Below are positions 23,120-34,473 of a stretch of DNA of 64,000 nt, one piece after another. The notes beneath the pieces are model-generated. The model had not been told where the DNA came from, searched no databases, and saw nothing but the letters and a program-made list of their open reading frames with translations. Numbering within the stretch: position 1 is the first letter of the stretch; each line of letters starts with the position of its first letter. Origin of the DNA: Cepaea nemoralis (Eukaryota > Mollusca > Gastropoda > Stylommatophora > Helicidae); NCBI GenBank assembly GCA_014155875.1, contig JACEFZ010017696.1, forward strand, positions 310,001 to 374,000, written 5' to 3'. A program made the position numbers and the translations under genes.

Positions 23120-24718
23120 AAATGGTGTTTCAGTGTATGCCCATGCAAGTGGGTATTTCTCAATATTTCCTGAGAAAGTTCTGCATGTTACATGTTTACC
23201 TGTATAATCTGCAGGTTGTATAAAGTCTTTCCTTAAACCGATAAGGGTACTTCAACTATCTCTTAAAACACTGGCTGTTTTGCCATTAACAAAGCCCTGA
23301 TGGATGTTTAGCTTCGATTTTTGAATCTATTACTAGATTGGCTTCTTCATTCGCTATTGGTATCGAGTGGCCGCATGTTAAAACGCCATCTTCATGGAAG
23401 CGGTGGCAGGTAGTGCATTTCTCTAGTTGGAATACATTAATAGCTTCGGCCGCATTGGCAGGATGTTGATTTTCCTCTTGTTCTTCCGCAGAGGATGAAC
23501 TATCAAACATTGCCGCGTTGGCTTTCCTTGCCATTTGCTTTCCTTTACACGCATGATGCCAGTGGCCGTACGCTTTGCAAAGATAACATTTAGTAAGTCT
23601 TTATAGTTCTTTCTTTCCCTCTCTTGCTTCTCTATGTGATTTGTAAATAAGAGAGGTAACCTGGATGTTTATCACACATTTCACTTTCAGCATAATTATA
23701 GTTACAATATTTACAACGGTAGTTGTTATATGGTCTAAATGGTTTCTGTTTGTTGTAACCTGATGGATTGAATTTCTCATATGTAGAGGCTGCTACAAAC
23801 TCTGTATCTTTGGAAACATTTACAAAAAATCTTTATTCGCTGTAAAATAAGCGGATCCACGTTTCTCTATCTGCTGGATACTCTCACATTCACACTCTTA
23901 CAACAATTTTGAAAAAGGTGGTGGCAGTGACGATATGATGTTATCTCTTAATATCAGATCTTTTAACCGATCAAAGTTGTTATCAGTCTTTGCTGACGAT
24001 AACCATTTACTGAAAAAGTCTTGTACTAACGAGGTGTAATCAGAGAAAGTTTGTGTTGCTTTTGGAGATAACTTAGCAAACTGTTCCCTATACCCTGCCT
24101 CATCTAATAGAAAATGTGCCATGATTTTGGCTGTCATATAGTGATAGTCTTTGGGGATCGTTTCTATCTATAACTTTTAATGGTTCCCCAGATAAACTTC
24201 TCATATAGATTATGTTCCAATCTGTCACTGGTATCTGGTAGTGCTCCATTATCGTTTCATAATTCTGAGTACATGCTGCGAAACAGTCCCCAGTAGTGAA
24301 ATTTTTCACGATTCCTTGATGTTTCTTATATAGGTTTTTCTTTCTCTTTCATTTCTAGTTTCCTAGATTCTTTATCAGTAGAATTTTCGATTTCTAGCTG
24401 TTTAAGTTTCAACTGCATCTCTAGTTCTTCTCTTTTACTTTGTGCGCTGATTTTAGCTTTTCTTAGCTCAGCGTCTGTTTCTGCTTTATTCGCCTCTAAC
24501 TCTGCCTGCTTGTTTTTAGCGTCTAACTCTGCCTGTTTGATTTTAGCGTCTAATTCAGCCTTCTTGAGTTCCCTTTCAGCCGCTCTTTCCTCTCTTTCTC
24601 TAGCTTTTTCTTGCAATTGGACATATTCTGCGTATTTTGCCTCACTCCACTTTGATAATTCGTCTCCGGTTAGATTTAATTTTAGTCCCAATTCAAAAAA
24701 TTCGTGTAACGTAGACAT
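23120..24718 (-). pseudogene. Gmr1-like #1 gag (coiled coil, capsid with SCAN-like region), Zn knuckle, protease remnant
   Basis: Start MSTLHEFFELGLKLNL at 24718; residues ~30-130 are highly charged Glu/Lys repeats (AELDAKIKQAELDAKNK), a likely coiled coil. The capsid part is in other frames: IIYMRSLSGEPLKVI (24100-24309) and YREQFAKLSPKATQTFSDY...DLILRDNIISSLPPPF (23898-24137), a SCAN-like helical segment. Nucleocapsid motifs are CKYCNYNYAESEMC and CYLCKAYGHWHHAC (CX2CX4HX4C, 23535-23600), then CTTCHRFHEDGVLTCGH. The protease motif near 23255 reads DS followed by a stop. Gag packages the RNA. Frameshifts at about 24320, 24140 and 23890 inactivate it. Confidence 0.8.
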
Positions 24719-25327
24719 AGTAATTTTATAGTTTTGTTACACTGGTTTTATGCAAAAATATTTACAATATGTAATGAAGTATAGTACAAGCACAATATAC
24801 AATAGTGACGAAAAAACTGTATCAGATAAGGCCTGCTCCCCTACAAAAGTATATAAGGAAAAAAATACTCAAGTGTCGATGGAGTTTGGAGCTCTGGAAG
24901 TCTGTTGGTAACTGCACCAGAGCAGGGTTGCTTTATCTTCTACAGCCAGGCAAACCAGCTTAGTAATTTTACAATTATCGATGACAAACCTGTTTACTTG
25001 GGAGAGAAAAATATTAGTATGTGTTTGACTTTGTGGTGTATGCGTTGTCAACTAAGTGTTTATAGGTTTGTATGCAGTCAAGTATGAATGTATTGTCGTC
25101 TCGTCGTCAGTTCAGATTTATGGAAATTTAGTATAGCTTGCTCGGTGCTGTTTTCACTCGTATCTTAGAACATTCTTCACGCCACTGCTTAACATACATC
25201 CATTCTTTAACTGTTCAAAAGCCGCCTTCACACACTATTTCACAAAATGTCACTCATTTCTTCTAACTGACACAATCTCAATGTTCAAGCCTGACGAATC
25301 TCTCACGCTCAATTATTTGATAACACA

Positions 25328-25500
25328 TGGTCCAAACACGGACGAGATTCCCCACATCCACTGTCTAACATATGGTCCAAACACGGACGAGATTCCCCAC
25401 TTCCACTGCCTAACGTATGGTCCAAACACGGACGAGATTCCCCACTTCCACTGTCTAACGTATGGTCCAAACACGGACGAGATTCCCCACTTTCGCTGCC
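25328..25500 (-). repeat. 45-bp tandem repeat (3.9 units) abutting the 5' LTR, each carrying a tRNA-Pro-like PBS
   Basis: Units start at 25328, 25373, 25418 and 25463. Each + strand unit contains CAAACACGGACGAGATTCCC and ends in CCCCA, resembling the T-arm/acceptor end of tRNA-Pro (CAAATCCCGGACGAGCCC plus CCA). On the coding strand that is a TGGGG-initial primer-binding-site-like sequence, 11 nt from the LTR in the proximal unit. Element #2 has a related sequence at 47911-47931. Confidence 0.7.
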
Positions 25501-25989
25501 TGTCAGGGTCTTACATATTACTGACAATGGCTCGTGTTTTCTGAAAGGGAGTGAAACACAATCATACACTACGAATGATTGTACGAAACACACGGTAACA
25601 CAACTGAAACATTTTAATCACACTCTTCATATAATGCTGCGCGCACAACTAGCGGCAATGTCATTTACAGCTACGTATATACAATCTACAAGTTCATCAA
25701 TGCATAGAATAAAGCACTCTCTCAGTCTCTACAGAGCATACAAGCTTTCGTACATCAAGCATCGAATAATACATCAAATACATGCACCACTTTCTTCCAT
25801 GTCCGTCCAGTCTCGAAGTCGTCGGCAGTCTGAGCTACCAGCGATGGTTTCTTGTTGGCCCTGCTTTTAGTTCTCGTGCGCTTCGTGCGTCACGCTGACC
25901 ACTGGCCATACACTGCGTAGTAGCTGTTAGTTGAATTCACGGTCGTCCTAGTTCGTCGCTTCCAGGCGATGGCGAGGGAGATCCTGACA
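25501..25989 (-). repeat. 5' LTR of Gmr1-like element #1
   Basis: 489 bp with TGTCAGGG...ATCCTGACA ends on the + strand, pairing with 16429-16894. The duplication GTTAT follows at 25990-25994. Confidence 0.93.
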
Positions 25990-26565
25990 GTTATGCATTT
26001 TTAAAATGGACATCAACACTCCTGATAGAAATTACCAGTTGGACAGTATGTGCCATATCTGTGCTTTCATCCAATGCTAGAGCATAAAATATAAACCCGG
26101 ATCCTCGACTTTTCAAATTATCTTCAATATGTTTTCCAATGTCGTCCACACGCCAAGTAATAGTCTGACGAGACAGACTTATTTTCGAGAAATCCTTCTT
26201 CTTTTCTGGACACATAATTTTAACGACGCTCTCCAAACATTTCTTTAATCATTTCACCATGTGAATATAGCTTCGATTTTTGTTTGTTAGTATCATGGCT
26301 ACTGCATAACTAGCTTTTACATAGCACGTTGACTCTGAACCCGCTCTAGTAAATATCTTTTGTTGTGCAGAATTGTTTTTTTTTTTTTTTAAATCATTTA
26401 CTTGGTCTTGTCGAAATTGCTATTTGTATTTATCAAACTTATTTGCATGTTTAGTCTCGTAGTGCCGTTTGATGTTATACTCTTTCAAAACAGAAACAGA
26501 TTCGTTGCATATCGAGCATATGGGCTTTGTTTGAATTTCCAACAAAACAAAACAAAAAATAGTTT
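25990..26565 (-). pseudogene. hAT transposase, N-terminal part with BED-type zinc finger
   Basis: The minus strand from about 26560 reads KPICSICNESVSVL, then IKRHYETKHANKF, a CxxC...HxxxxH BED-type DNA-binding finger, followed by a stop. Further on come SLSRQTITWRVDDIG and FYALALDESTDMAHTVQL (25991-26236), where ALDESTD holds the first catalytic Asp of hAT transposases. It joins at GTTAT to the C-terminal half at 16428. Stops near 26440 show it was decaying independently of the retrotransposon. Confidence 0.8.
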
Positions 26566-26606
26566 ATAGACCACCTGCCTTGAAAACTTCTCAATTCATC
26601 TGTGAT

Positions 26607-26719
<113 letters not shown>

Positions 26720-26943
26720 GTTTGTTGGTCAAACGTCTTTACTAGTTGACGCCATGATAGGTCTTCGTTTTTAATTGGAACAAAAATAAAAAAATAAAAA
26801 TAAAACACCAGGGTAATAATAATTAATATTAATTCATTCATTGAAATTCCATAAATAAAACCTTTGAGGGTTCACTTACCTATAGAACCGATATGGTAAA
26901 CAGGATACTTGGTTAAAGTAGTTTCAACTCTTATTATAAATAT

Positions 26944-27118
26944 TGATTATTTGGTTGTTTCGGGATTTGAAATTTAAATATTGAGCACAGCCCACAACTG
27001 GCAACGCTGATCGTATTCTGGTATGAATCTAAGGCCTAACCACGTCATCGTAGAAAGGCCTTAGGTTCATACCAGCATACGATCAGCGTTGCCAGTAGTG
27101 GGTTGTGCTCAATATTTA
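26944..27118. mobile_element. Foldback element made of retrozyme termini, TSD TATTATAAATAT
   Basis: The left arm (from GGTTGTTTCGGGATTTGAAA to TAAGGCCT) and the right arm (AGGCCTTAGG to GTGGGTTGTGCTCAATATTT) are inverted copies of the end region of the 402-bp units at 38536-40206, separated by about 18 bp. The hammerhead-bearing middle is absent. A 12-bp duplication flanks it (26932-26943 and 27119-27130). The outer 20 bp differ between the ends in the same asymmetric way as in the large array. Confidence 0.75.
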
Positions 27119-27352
27119 TATTATAAATATGATAAATATGTATTTTAACGCCGATCGCAAAATCTCTTCAGACGCAGGGGCGATAATAGAACGAAACTAC
27201 AGAATAACACGGAACTTTGTCAAGCTGGACAGAACGTAGTTATAAGTATGAGCCCGATAGCGTTGCGAGCTTCCCGAAGACGCCGAAGACCACAGAACAT
27301 ATATATCAGAAGTTGAAGTCTCATATTACATTTTATCAACACCTAGCGACGG

Positions 27353-27369
27353 ACACACACACACGCGCG

Positions 27370-27430
<61 letters not shown>
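27353..27430. repeat. (CA)n microsatellite
   Basis: CA repeats with a short CGCG interruption near 27365. A C-run of about 16 follows at 27535-27553. Confidence 0.95.
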
Positions 27431-27756
27431 CTGAGTAACCTTGAGTGTCAAATAGAGGGATATTTGAAATAGCTAAAATCTATGAATTTTCCCGAAAATG
27501 CGGGATATTTAAAATAGCTCAAAACCAATGAATTCCCCCCCCCCCCCCCCCCCAAATGCGAGATATTTCAAATTTCTCTTAGCTATAATTTAAAAGATAT
27601 ATAATACAAACACCTCATTTTGTAATGTTCTTTTGGTGATATGTACAATAAAGTTAACATTTATGTTAATTTGACCTAGCTCCGCGGTCCGCAACCTGAC
27701 TCCCGGCGTGCCGCATATGGCCCGCAGGCCTCGTGTTGGCCACCCCTGGTCTAAGA

Positions 27757-27890
27757 CACATAACAACGTCAGCATGGATTAGCTGTGTTTAGCGCAGGAC
27801 AGCCTGGCAAGTGATACCACAACATTTAGTCTGTGAATGGAGGTGGGGGAACTCACTACCGCGTTCGCTGGCCGGAGGACAAATAACACA
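27757..27890 (+). pseudogene. Continuation of the old I-type LINE RNase H beyond the hAT
   Basis: The block CTGGCAAGTGATACCACAAC with AATGGAGGTGG downstream matches the RNase H region of LINE copies A and B (GATACCACAAC and AATGGAGGTGGAGGC, minus strand near 1130-1170 and 7915-7950). This places the missing half of the LINE at 13080-14980 on the far side of the hAT. Confidence 0.6.
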
Positions 27891-27929
27891 CACGTGAGCC
27901 TTTAACCTTAAATCCAATATTCACTGAAG

Positions 27930-28442
27930 AACCACCATCATCAAGTGTCATGACAGCTGATGTAAGCGTTCATAGCTCTCCACAGATCTCGGTCTTTGGT
28001 GTTCTGGAGCAACTCTGCTGAAGGTATTCTTCCACGCTACAGTCTCAATCCATCCAGCATTATTTCCCTTTGTCTGCTTCTGTCTCTCCCCCCCCCCCCC
28101 TTGAATTTTTCAGTTGTCACGTTGTTCTCCAATGCCTCTCTTTACATCACATGACCAAAGAAAGATATTTGTCTCATGCTTATCGGTGAATATAATGTTC
28201 TAGTTTCATTCGCCTCTCTAGTAACCAACTGTTATTGGTTACTCTGTCAGTCAAGGCTATTTTCTCCATTCGTCTTCGGAAATACATCTCTGTTGCTTCT
28301 AATCCCTTCCTAAATTGTTCATCCACTTTCCGTGATTTACTGCCATACAGCAAAATACGTTCTATATAAAAATGTCAGTACTCTCTTTCTGGCATTCAAT
28401 GATAGTGACTTATTGCATTAGATACCTCTCATCTTCTGAAAT
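27930..28442 (-). pseudogene. RTE-like LINE C-terminus, 3' fragment of a split copy
   Basis: The minus strand gives KSLSLNARKRVLTF, FRRRMEKIALTDRVTNNSWL, then QREIMLDGLRL and ELLQNTKDRDLWRAMNAY, ending at a stop followed by a GATGATGG tail near 27935: the C-terminus and 3' tail of an RNase H-less LINE. Reading upstream, the sequence stops at GAAGC (28443-28447) and resumes at 48689 with the same GAAGC. So this is the downstream half of a LINE cut by the Gmr1-like element #2. Frameshifts and stops are frequent. Confidence 0.75.
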
Positions 28443-28447
28443 GAAGC

Positions 28448-28987
28448 TGCCGGCGTCTTACAAATAGGGATAGAAAGACTCGGGTTCAGACAGGCAGTGG
28501 AGTGCGATCACAGATCTGACAGAACTCTAAGTTCGGATATTGTCATTCTACCTTATTACAATATCAATATGGCGAACAGTCGTCTCGCACCTATTGCATA
28601 ACATATTATATACACATTAGACAAAGTATCAACAGTTACACATCACAGCATCTGTCTATCGTAAACAATCTAAGGATTCTAAACTAAGTCTCTCTATGTG
28701 TGTCTCCTCTGAGAAGCTAGACCCTCTCCAGTCCAAGTCCAGTGGCAGTCTGCCCTCTCGACTCTCGTCGGGTGGACACGGAGTGCTGGCTATTGCGTGC
28801 ACCCCGTGGGTTTCACTCTTTCACGCTTCCGGTGAGTTCCGCCGGGACCTACTGCGTAGTTGGAGATCCTTCTTTTCTCGAATGTTCGAGATCTCGAATG
28901 TTCGGGTGGCTGTTCTTATCTCCCTTCTTTATGTGTTGCTTCTTTCACTGGGTTGTATCCCATATCTCATATTGTGAGACCTTGACA
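28448..28987 (-). repeat. 3' LTR of Gmr1-like element #2
   Basis: 540 bp, closely similar to 47946-48688 apart from the retro-insertion in the latter. A minus-strand polypurine run (AGGAAGGGGGGAAGGGGG) lies just inside at 28988-29010. Confidence 0.9.
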
Positions 28988-29010
28988 GGGTCCCCCTTCC
29001 CCCCTTCCTA

Positions 29011-30636
29011 TGGGTTTCATATATGTTAATTAGTTTGAACTAATTCTGTCAAAGGGATCACACGAATAAATCTGATTTGGGTAGTAATTTAGTAGATGGG
29101 AACTCAGTTATCTGTATTATTGCACTAGCAACTCATTTACGTTGAGTACTGCGATTCAGGGTGGTTGCTGAAGAGTCTAACTCTCTTCCTATTCTTAAAT
29201 TACAGCTACCCAGACCGAAGTTTCCTGACGATTCGTGTTGTGAACTTGTGTTACACAACTGCGTCCTTCTAAAGCATCCTATATGATGCCCAGGATAATG
29301 AACTCCTATTACAGAGTTTCATCAAGGTAAATTGCCTTGGCCCCTTTACGATTCGTTGCAAATTCTTGCCCCTTCATGTGTACTTGTATACACTTTTACT
29401 TCCGTATGTTGCATCTCGTGCATAATATATCAATACTTTGTTATCATCTAATAATTGCTTATGTCCCTGTTATCTTGTTAGTGTGTACTAGTCTCCCTTT
29501 TGGTGTTCTTTAAATGTGTATGTACGTTAGCTGTTATTGTAGAGTATTAAGAATGTGTGTTTAAACTGATGTGTTTAATGTGTGAGATACCTGTGTTGTC
29601 TATGAAGTTTAAGATTCTTCTAAGTGTCACGAGCTTGCATTTCCGTGGTCCTGATTTACTTAATATGTGTAATTCATGACCTGGATTTTCGAGCAGTGAT
29701 TCTTAGATTAAGTATATTAATTGTATAATACTCTATCTACATACGTATAAAAATTTTGTGACAAGTGTTACATTTTACATCAGACGTGGACAAATTATAA
29801 TTGACTAGTGGCGCGTTTGATTTGTATGCAATGTACATTAATCTTTCATTTATTACATTCACGCTCTCTTTCATTCGTCTGTCATTCAACACTTCTATTT
29901 GTTAAAAATTACAAGTTAAGTTAAGGTAAAGGTTGTCACCCTTAGGAAAATTTGGCGATAATATAGTGTGAAAACTAGGTACTAGTTGTACCGACAATAA
30001 TACAATGGTTTACAAGTTAATTTGAACTGGTTGGAAAAATTAATATTTAGAACAAAAATGTTTTTCTTGATAATATAAGTTCCGTTGAATCACTTGTCAA
30101 CGTATTTTATCAAAATGTACATGTGTAATAGAAAAATTTACCGAAAAATTGACATAGTCGTACATATTGAAAAGGTAATAATGAATAAATTTAATAAACA
30201 TTTAATTAATTAAGTATTTAACTAACTAACTCGATGCTCCTCGCGTTGTCGTTCATCGATGACGTATGTAGATGGTCCTGTCGACGTTAATGTGGTTGTT
30301 TCACAAATGTCGTATTAATAATGACATGTAGGTGGAATGATGTCCAAAGTCCTGTTTCCTTGAATGTCAATTGTATGTTTGTTGGTGATCTGAATTCATC
30401 ATAAGTAATAGGCAATGTCACACATGTCTGTAGGATATTAATGACTGGTGGTTGTTTAGGTTCTGAATAATCTTACTTTCGAAGTCGTTTCTTTTCACAT
30501 AGTTTAATACTGTAGAATCTGCTGTAGATGATTTGGCTAAAGTCTTTTAGTGAGTGTGGAAATTAGCTGTCTGATAGGCGACCATATAAAATAGTATCAC
30601 AGTTTTTAATATGGCGTTTTGGTTGAGTGGTTGGCG
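29011..30636. other. 3' untranslated region of Gmr1-like element #2, no gene seen
   Basis: AT-rich with no recognisable protein. It lies between the RNase H stop (30637) and the polypurine tract. Confidence 0.55.
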
Positions 30637-30752
30637 TTACTCAGCTGGTGTATTGGGTAATCTTGATAAAATGTCAGGAATCACATTTTTGGAGCCCTTT
30701 ATGTGCTGGATCTCAAAACTAAAGTCTTGGAGAATCAAAGACCAGAGGGCGA
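30637..30752 (-). pseudogene. Gmr1-like #2 RNase H C-terminal end
   Basis: The minus strand reads LWSLILQDFSFEIQHIKG, then SKNVIPDILSRLPNTPAE and a stop, matching the RNase H end of element #1 (NYSFDISYISG, IADLLSRCP). It is separated from its N-terminal half (42805-43237) by the gypsy element. GCGA at 30749-30752 is the target duplication. Confidence 0.82.
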
Positions 30753-30996
30753 TATAACAGCGCACAGATAAATAGGACTAACGAGTTCTTTGTTTGAGTA
30801 TAAATAGAGATTTATTTCATCTTGATGACAACTTCTACAGCCTTCATACAACATGGCGTCTTCTCTCTTCCAGGCCCAGATGTTGACTGGTTCCTAACAA
30901 CAAACTACGTCACGACTTGAGCATCCTTCTTCCCATTCCACCCTGATGCTCAAGCGTGCTGTAGTTTTGCCCACCCCATATACACATACTGCTACA
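30753..30996 (-). repeat. 3' LTR of the gypsy element
   Basis: 244 bp ending on the + strand in CTGCTACA. It contains AATAAA on the minus strand (GATGAAATAAATCTC), a likely polyadenylation signal. A purine-rich ACATAGGAAGG precedes the LTR on the minus strand. Confidence 0.8.
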
Positions 30997-32446
30997 CCTT
31001 CCTATGTTTTCGAAAGACTTTTTCCTTTAAAAAGTCTTTACTCCCAATCCCCTTACTCTATTCCCCCTCTTTCCTTACCTCCCACAACTCCTCTAACCTT
31101 CCCCAAACCAACTTTACTTTAAGTAAAACAATCTATTCGTAACTCTTTCCCCTGCCATATAGTAAACCACTATACATTTCTTGTTCGTTTTTGGCTCTTC
31201 AAAAGTGTTCCTGTACAAAATATATATCATAAGAACAGCTCGTATAACCGTTATCATACACTTGACATTATGAAATTCCTCACTCTTTCACAACACAGAA
31301 AACAACGTAGTTAGAAAAAGTAAAGAAGGGGTGCGCACCCAGTGAAAAGTATAAAGAACGAATAGTCAACACAATCACATTTACATAAAGGAATGGATAG
31401 TCAACACAATCACATTTACCTCTCTTGCCAACAAAAAAATTTTGTAAACAATTTTTTAAAATACATCTTATGAAATACATCTTTGTTCCCTATAAATCAA
31501 GTTGATATAAGTTTTCTCAACATTTATATGTTCAACATTTATATTGCCATCCACAATTTATATTTCCGTTATCTCATCTTTGACCACGAACCAACGTTCA
31601 TATTCCATGAACATTTTTAATTTAATTAACGCTGATTTTTCACAGCTCCTATATCTTGCCCCCTTACATCCCATGATCTGCTTCCTTGTCCACCTATATA
31701 TATATACCCCAGCTTATATGCTGCCATTCACAGTCATATACCCAACCTTATATCTTCATATAATGCAGCTCCTATTTTTACACATATCCATCCCCGACCT
31801 TCGTTTCTAATACTTCATATCCAAAAGAACCTTTTCATGCCGATTATCACAGCCACATAATATTCACAAAGAGAATGTATGTGTCTCTCTATTAGCCCCT
31901 TAGTAGTTTTATTAACTCTTTTCTGAACGAAGGGTCTTCAATAAAGCCCCATGTATTTTCTCTATTTTAGCCAACACCATAACTATTTGAAAATTAAACT
32001 TACTTAATTAAATTTGTAACATATTTGCTAACAAAGTAACCTAATACACAAAACAACTTATTTAAATTATGAGTTAAGCGAAATAAAATCAAAACAGGAC
32101 ATCATACCCCCCAAATAGTTTTTTACACAAATTTATGTTTCCCCTCATATTAACTAAAGATATCAACTCATTCAAAGAAAAACACATTTTAAAATAATAT
32201 AACATGCATTTTATCAAATCATGAGAAAATATTCTATTACTACCTATCACTATTGGTCTCTTTTACGGACCAATAGTTTGTACGCAAAAGTCTAAGAACA
32301 CCACAATCCTATTCTACAATCAAATAATAACAATCATTTTACAGGACCAAACCAAGCAAACAAAACATATTATATATGAGGCATTAAAACTCAGAAGCGA
32401 CAGTAAAAAAGTTGAATATGATATATTAATCTAATATAAAGTTTTA
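30997..32446. other. AT-rich tail of the gypsy/pogo composite, no gene seen
   Basis: No protein family is recognised. A ~30-bp block (GTCAACACAATCACATTTAC) is duplicated in tandem near 31357-31420. A 9-bp stem hairpin (CTATTGGTC...GACCAATAG) lies at about 32249-32275. No counterpart of the pogo right terminus is visible here. Confidence 0.5.
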
Positions 32447-34473
32447 TCGAACATTTATGCCTGCAAGACTTTCTTTGAAGACATAGCCATCTTTGGTCCT
32501 AGAAGTGGTTCCAGTGATTGTAGATCTAGTAAGCTGTGCTTTAATACATGTAATTGAGACACTGGCGACATCTTCTACCTTAGGATTAACAAATTTACCA
32601 GCAACCTTCTCACTCTTGCGCAAGAACTCTACCTCAACATCACCATCATCATCAATGTCTCCCCTTACAATTCCTACATAGTAAACACAAGTCTTCTTTG
32701 TTCCATGTTCACATAGCACACACTGGCCTTCAAAAACCTCACGCACACCAGTCAAGCTAACCGTACACTCCTCATTTTCACCAAATGAAACATCAGAATC
32801 TGTGTCATCACAAAACGAAATGTCAGTTTCTGGATCTGAATCAACATCAAGTTCTTTCAGCAGCTGTCTCTTTGCCTTTTTGTGTGGAACTTTTGCTGCC
32901 TTTTCTTTCATCACCGCTCTTTCCCTAATTCGATCCATTTCTGGCGTAGAAGTAGCCAGCATAGTTTTTCCTCTTTTCCTCATATTATTTGAATCTTTTC
33001 GCGGACCAGCTTTTGGTAGTCCTCTGAAAACATGAGGCGAAGTAAAGGAAGAAGTAGCTTTATGTTGAAGACTCCCTGATATTTCCTGCAAGTCATCTAC
33101 AAGGTTCTCAACATTACACTCTTTCTGATTTTCATGAAATTCTTGTGCAGTTTGATCTGTGCTGGTACCACAATGTGGAGATGCTGATCCTGTCTGTTCA
33201 TTGCTTTCTAAAGTGGCATTTTCACTGTCCTTGCTGATGGGCCTGTTCGTTATTTCTGAAGGCATAAAATCATCTTCTGTTAAAACATCTTCGTTAAAGG
33301 GCCAAATACCTGACACTGCAAAGCCTGATTGAATGTTAATGGGAGTTGCCGCTTTAAGAAAAGCGTGGCCTCCTAGATTTGCAACTTGATAGATTGTCAG
33401 TGGTGTCCCAACATTTTTCATCATCCATGAATCACACGCATTGTTGTAGACCGACTTCATGGGTCCAAAAACTGAACGGTCCAAGGGCTGAGTTTTAGAT
33501 GAGGTGTGTGGTGGCAACGTGATCTCATGAATGTTGTTTTTCTTGCACAGTTCAAGTGATTCAAATGAAATGTGGGAATCGTGATTGTCCAAGATCAAAA
33601 TCAAACGGAAGTCTTTGGAAGGTCTTGAATGCTTAATGAAGTGATTTATAACTTTGACGAAATTATCACGGGTCATCCAACCTGATTCATTCACAAGGCC
33701 AAGGGAACCTTCAGGTGCTCCAGCAAGCATAAAATTCTTAAATTTTTTTCTGGGAAACACAAAAACTGGAGGGATAATGTGACTCGCAGCTGACACAATG
33801 CAACAGATTGTGACCAGTTCTCGTCTTTCTCTGGATGTCACCTGGCCTATTTGCTTCACTCCTCGTGGGGCAATTACTTTTTGGCACTTTCTGTACAGTG
33901 GTCAGACCTGACTCATCCAAATTGTAGATTTGAGCTCCACTCACATTTAGTTTTGTAATGGTTTCCTTCACAATGTTGAAGAAGGTGCAAATATTATGTT
34001 TGTTGAAAGCTGTAGCTCTAGCCAGAGATGTTGCCTCAGGTTGCCTTATGGTCAGCTCGGGATTCCGTCGCAAAAATCCACAAAGCCAGTCATTCCCTGC
34101 CATCATTTGCTCATCCCAGGTTAAAGGATGTGCAATGTTATTGACTTTCGCCATCTCGTACGCCAAAATACGAACGTTTTTAGTTGTGAGTCCATGGAAC
34201 ATTCTTGCACAATCTTTCAAGTAACTAGCAAAATCAGCTTCTTGCTTAGCTGTGAAAACAAGGCTATGCCTATAATTTGGTACGAGTCTAGTAGGCAGAC
34301 CATTTCCTTCTCTGTCTTTTGTAAGATTGTTATTGAGGGTAGAGCGAGCAATGCCGTACTCCCTTGCAGCTTTCCTCACTTTCATTCCATTTTTCACAGC
34401 ATTAACAGCTTCTCTCATACGTTCCTCCGTAACGAGACCCTTGTTGGTGTTTCTGATGTACAATCTTGGCATC
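32447..34473 (-). pseudogene. Pogo/Tigger-type DDE transposase, nearly intact, one frameshift
   Basis: Start MPRLYIRNTNKGLV at 34473. N-terminal psq-like helix-turn-helix (AVKNGMKVRKAAREYGI, STLNNNL), then a CENP-B-like DNA-binding part (WLCGFLRRNPELTIRQPEAT). DDE core: IYNLDESGLTTVQKVPK (Asp 1), LILILDNHDSHISFESLEL (Asp 2), LPPHTSSKTQPLDRSVFGPM. The acidic, Lys-rich C-terminal third ends at a stop at 32447; total about 675 codons, usual for a Tigger/jerky-type protein. The only break I see is one extra A in an AAAAA run near 33876, moving the frame after VQKVPK. It would cut and join element ends at TA sites. Confidence 0.85.

Larger units (their letters stand above)
16429..25989 (-). mobile_element. 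Gmr1-like Ty3/gypsy LTR retrotransposon #1 (integrase upstream of RT), TSD GTTAT
   Basis: Two LTRs (16429-16894 and 25501-25989) with TGTCAGG...CCTGACA ends flank a minus-strand gag, Zn-knuckle/protease, integrase, RT, RNase H series. The 5-bp duplication GTTAT is at 16424-16428 and 25990-25994. Domain order is read directly: integrase core at 22481-21435, RT start at 21440-21189, RT core and RNase H at 19273-18188. Ty3/gypsy pol normally ends with integrase; a copia-like order in gypsy-type sequences defines Gmr1-like elements, first described from deuterostomes. It is interrupted by the 1.9-kb insertion 19279-21188. Frameshifts in gag and pol and a stop in the protease motif inactivate it. 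Confidence 0.88.

Noticed and set aside
25281..25593. Repetitive peptides next to the LTR
   Set aside because: The 45-bp unit is a multiple of three, so frames stay open; the PBS-like explanation fits position and sequence better.
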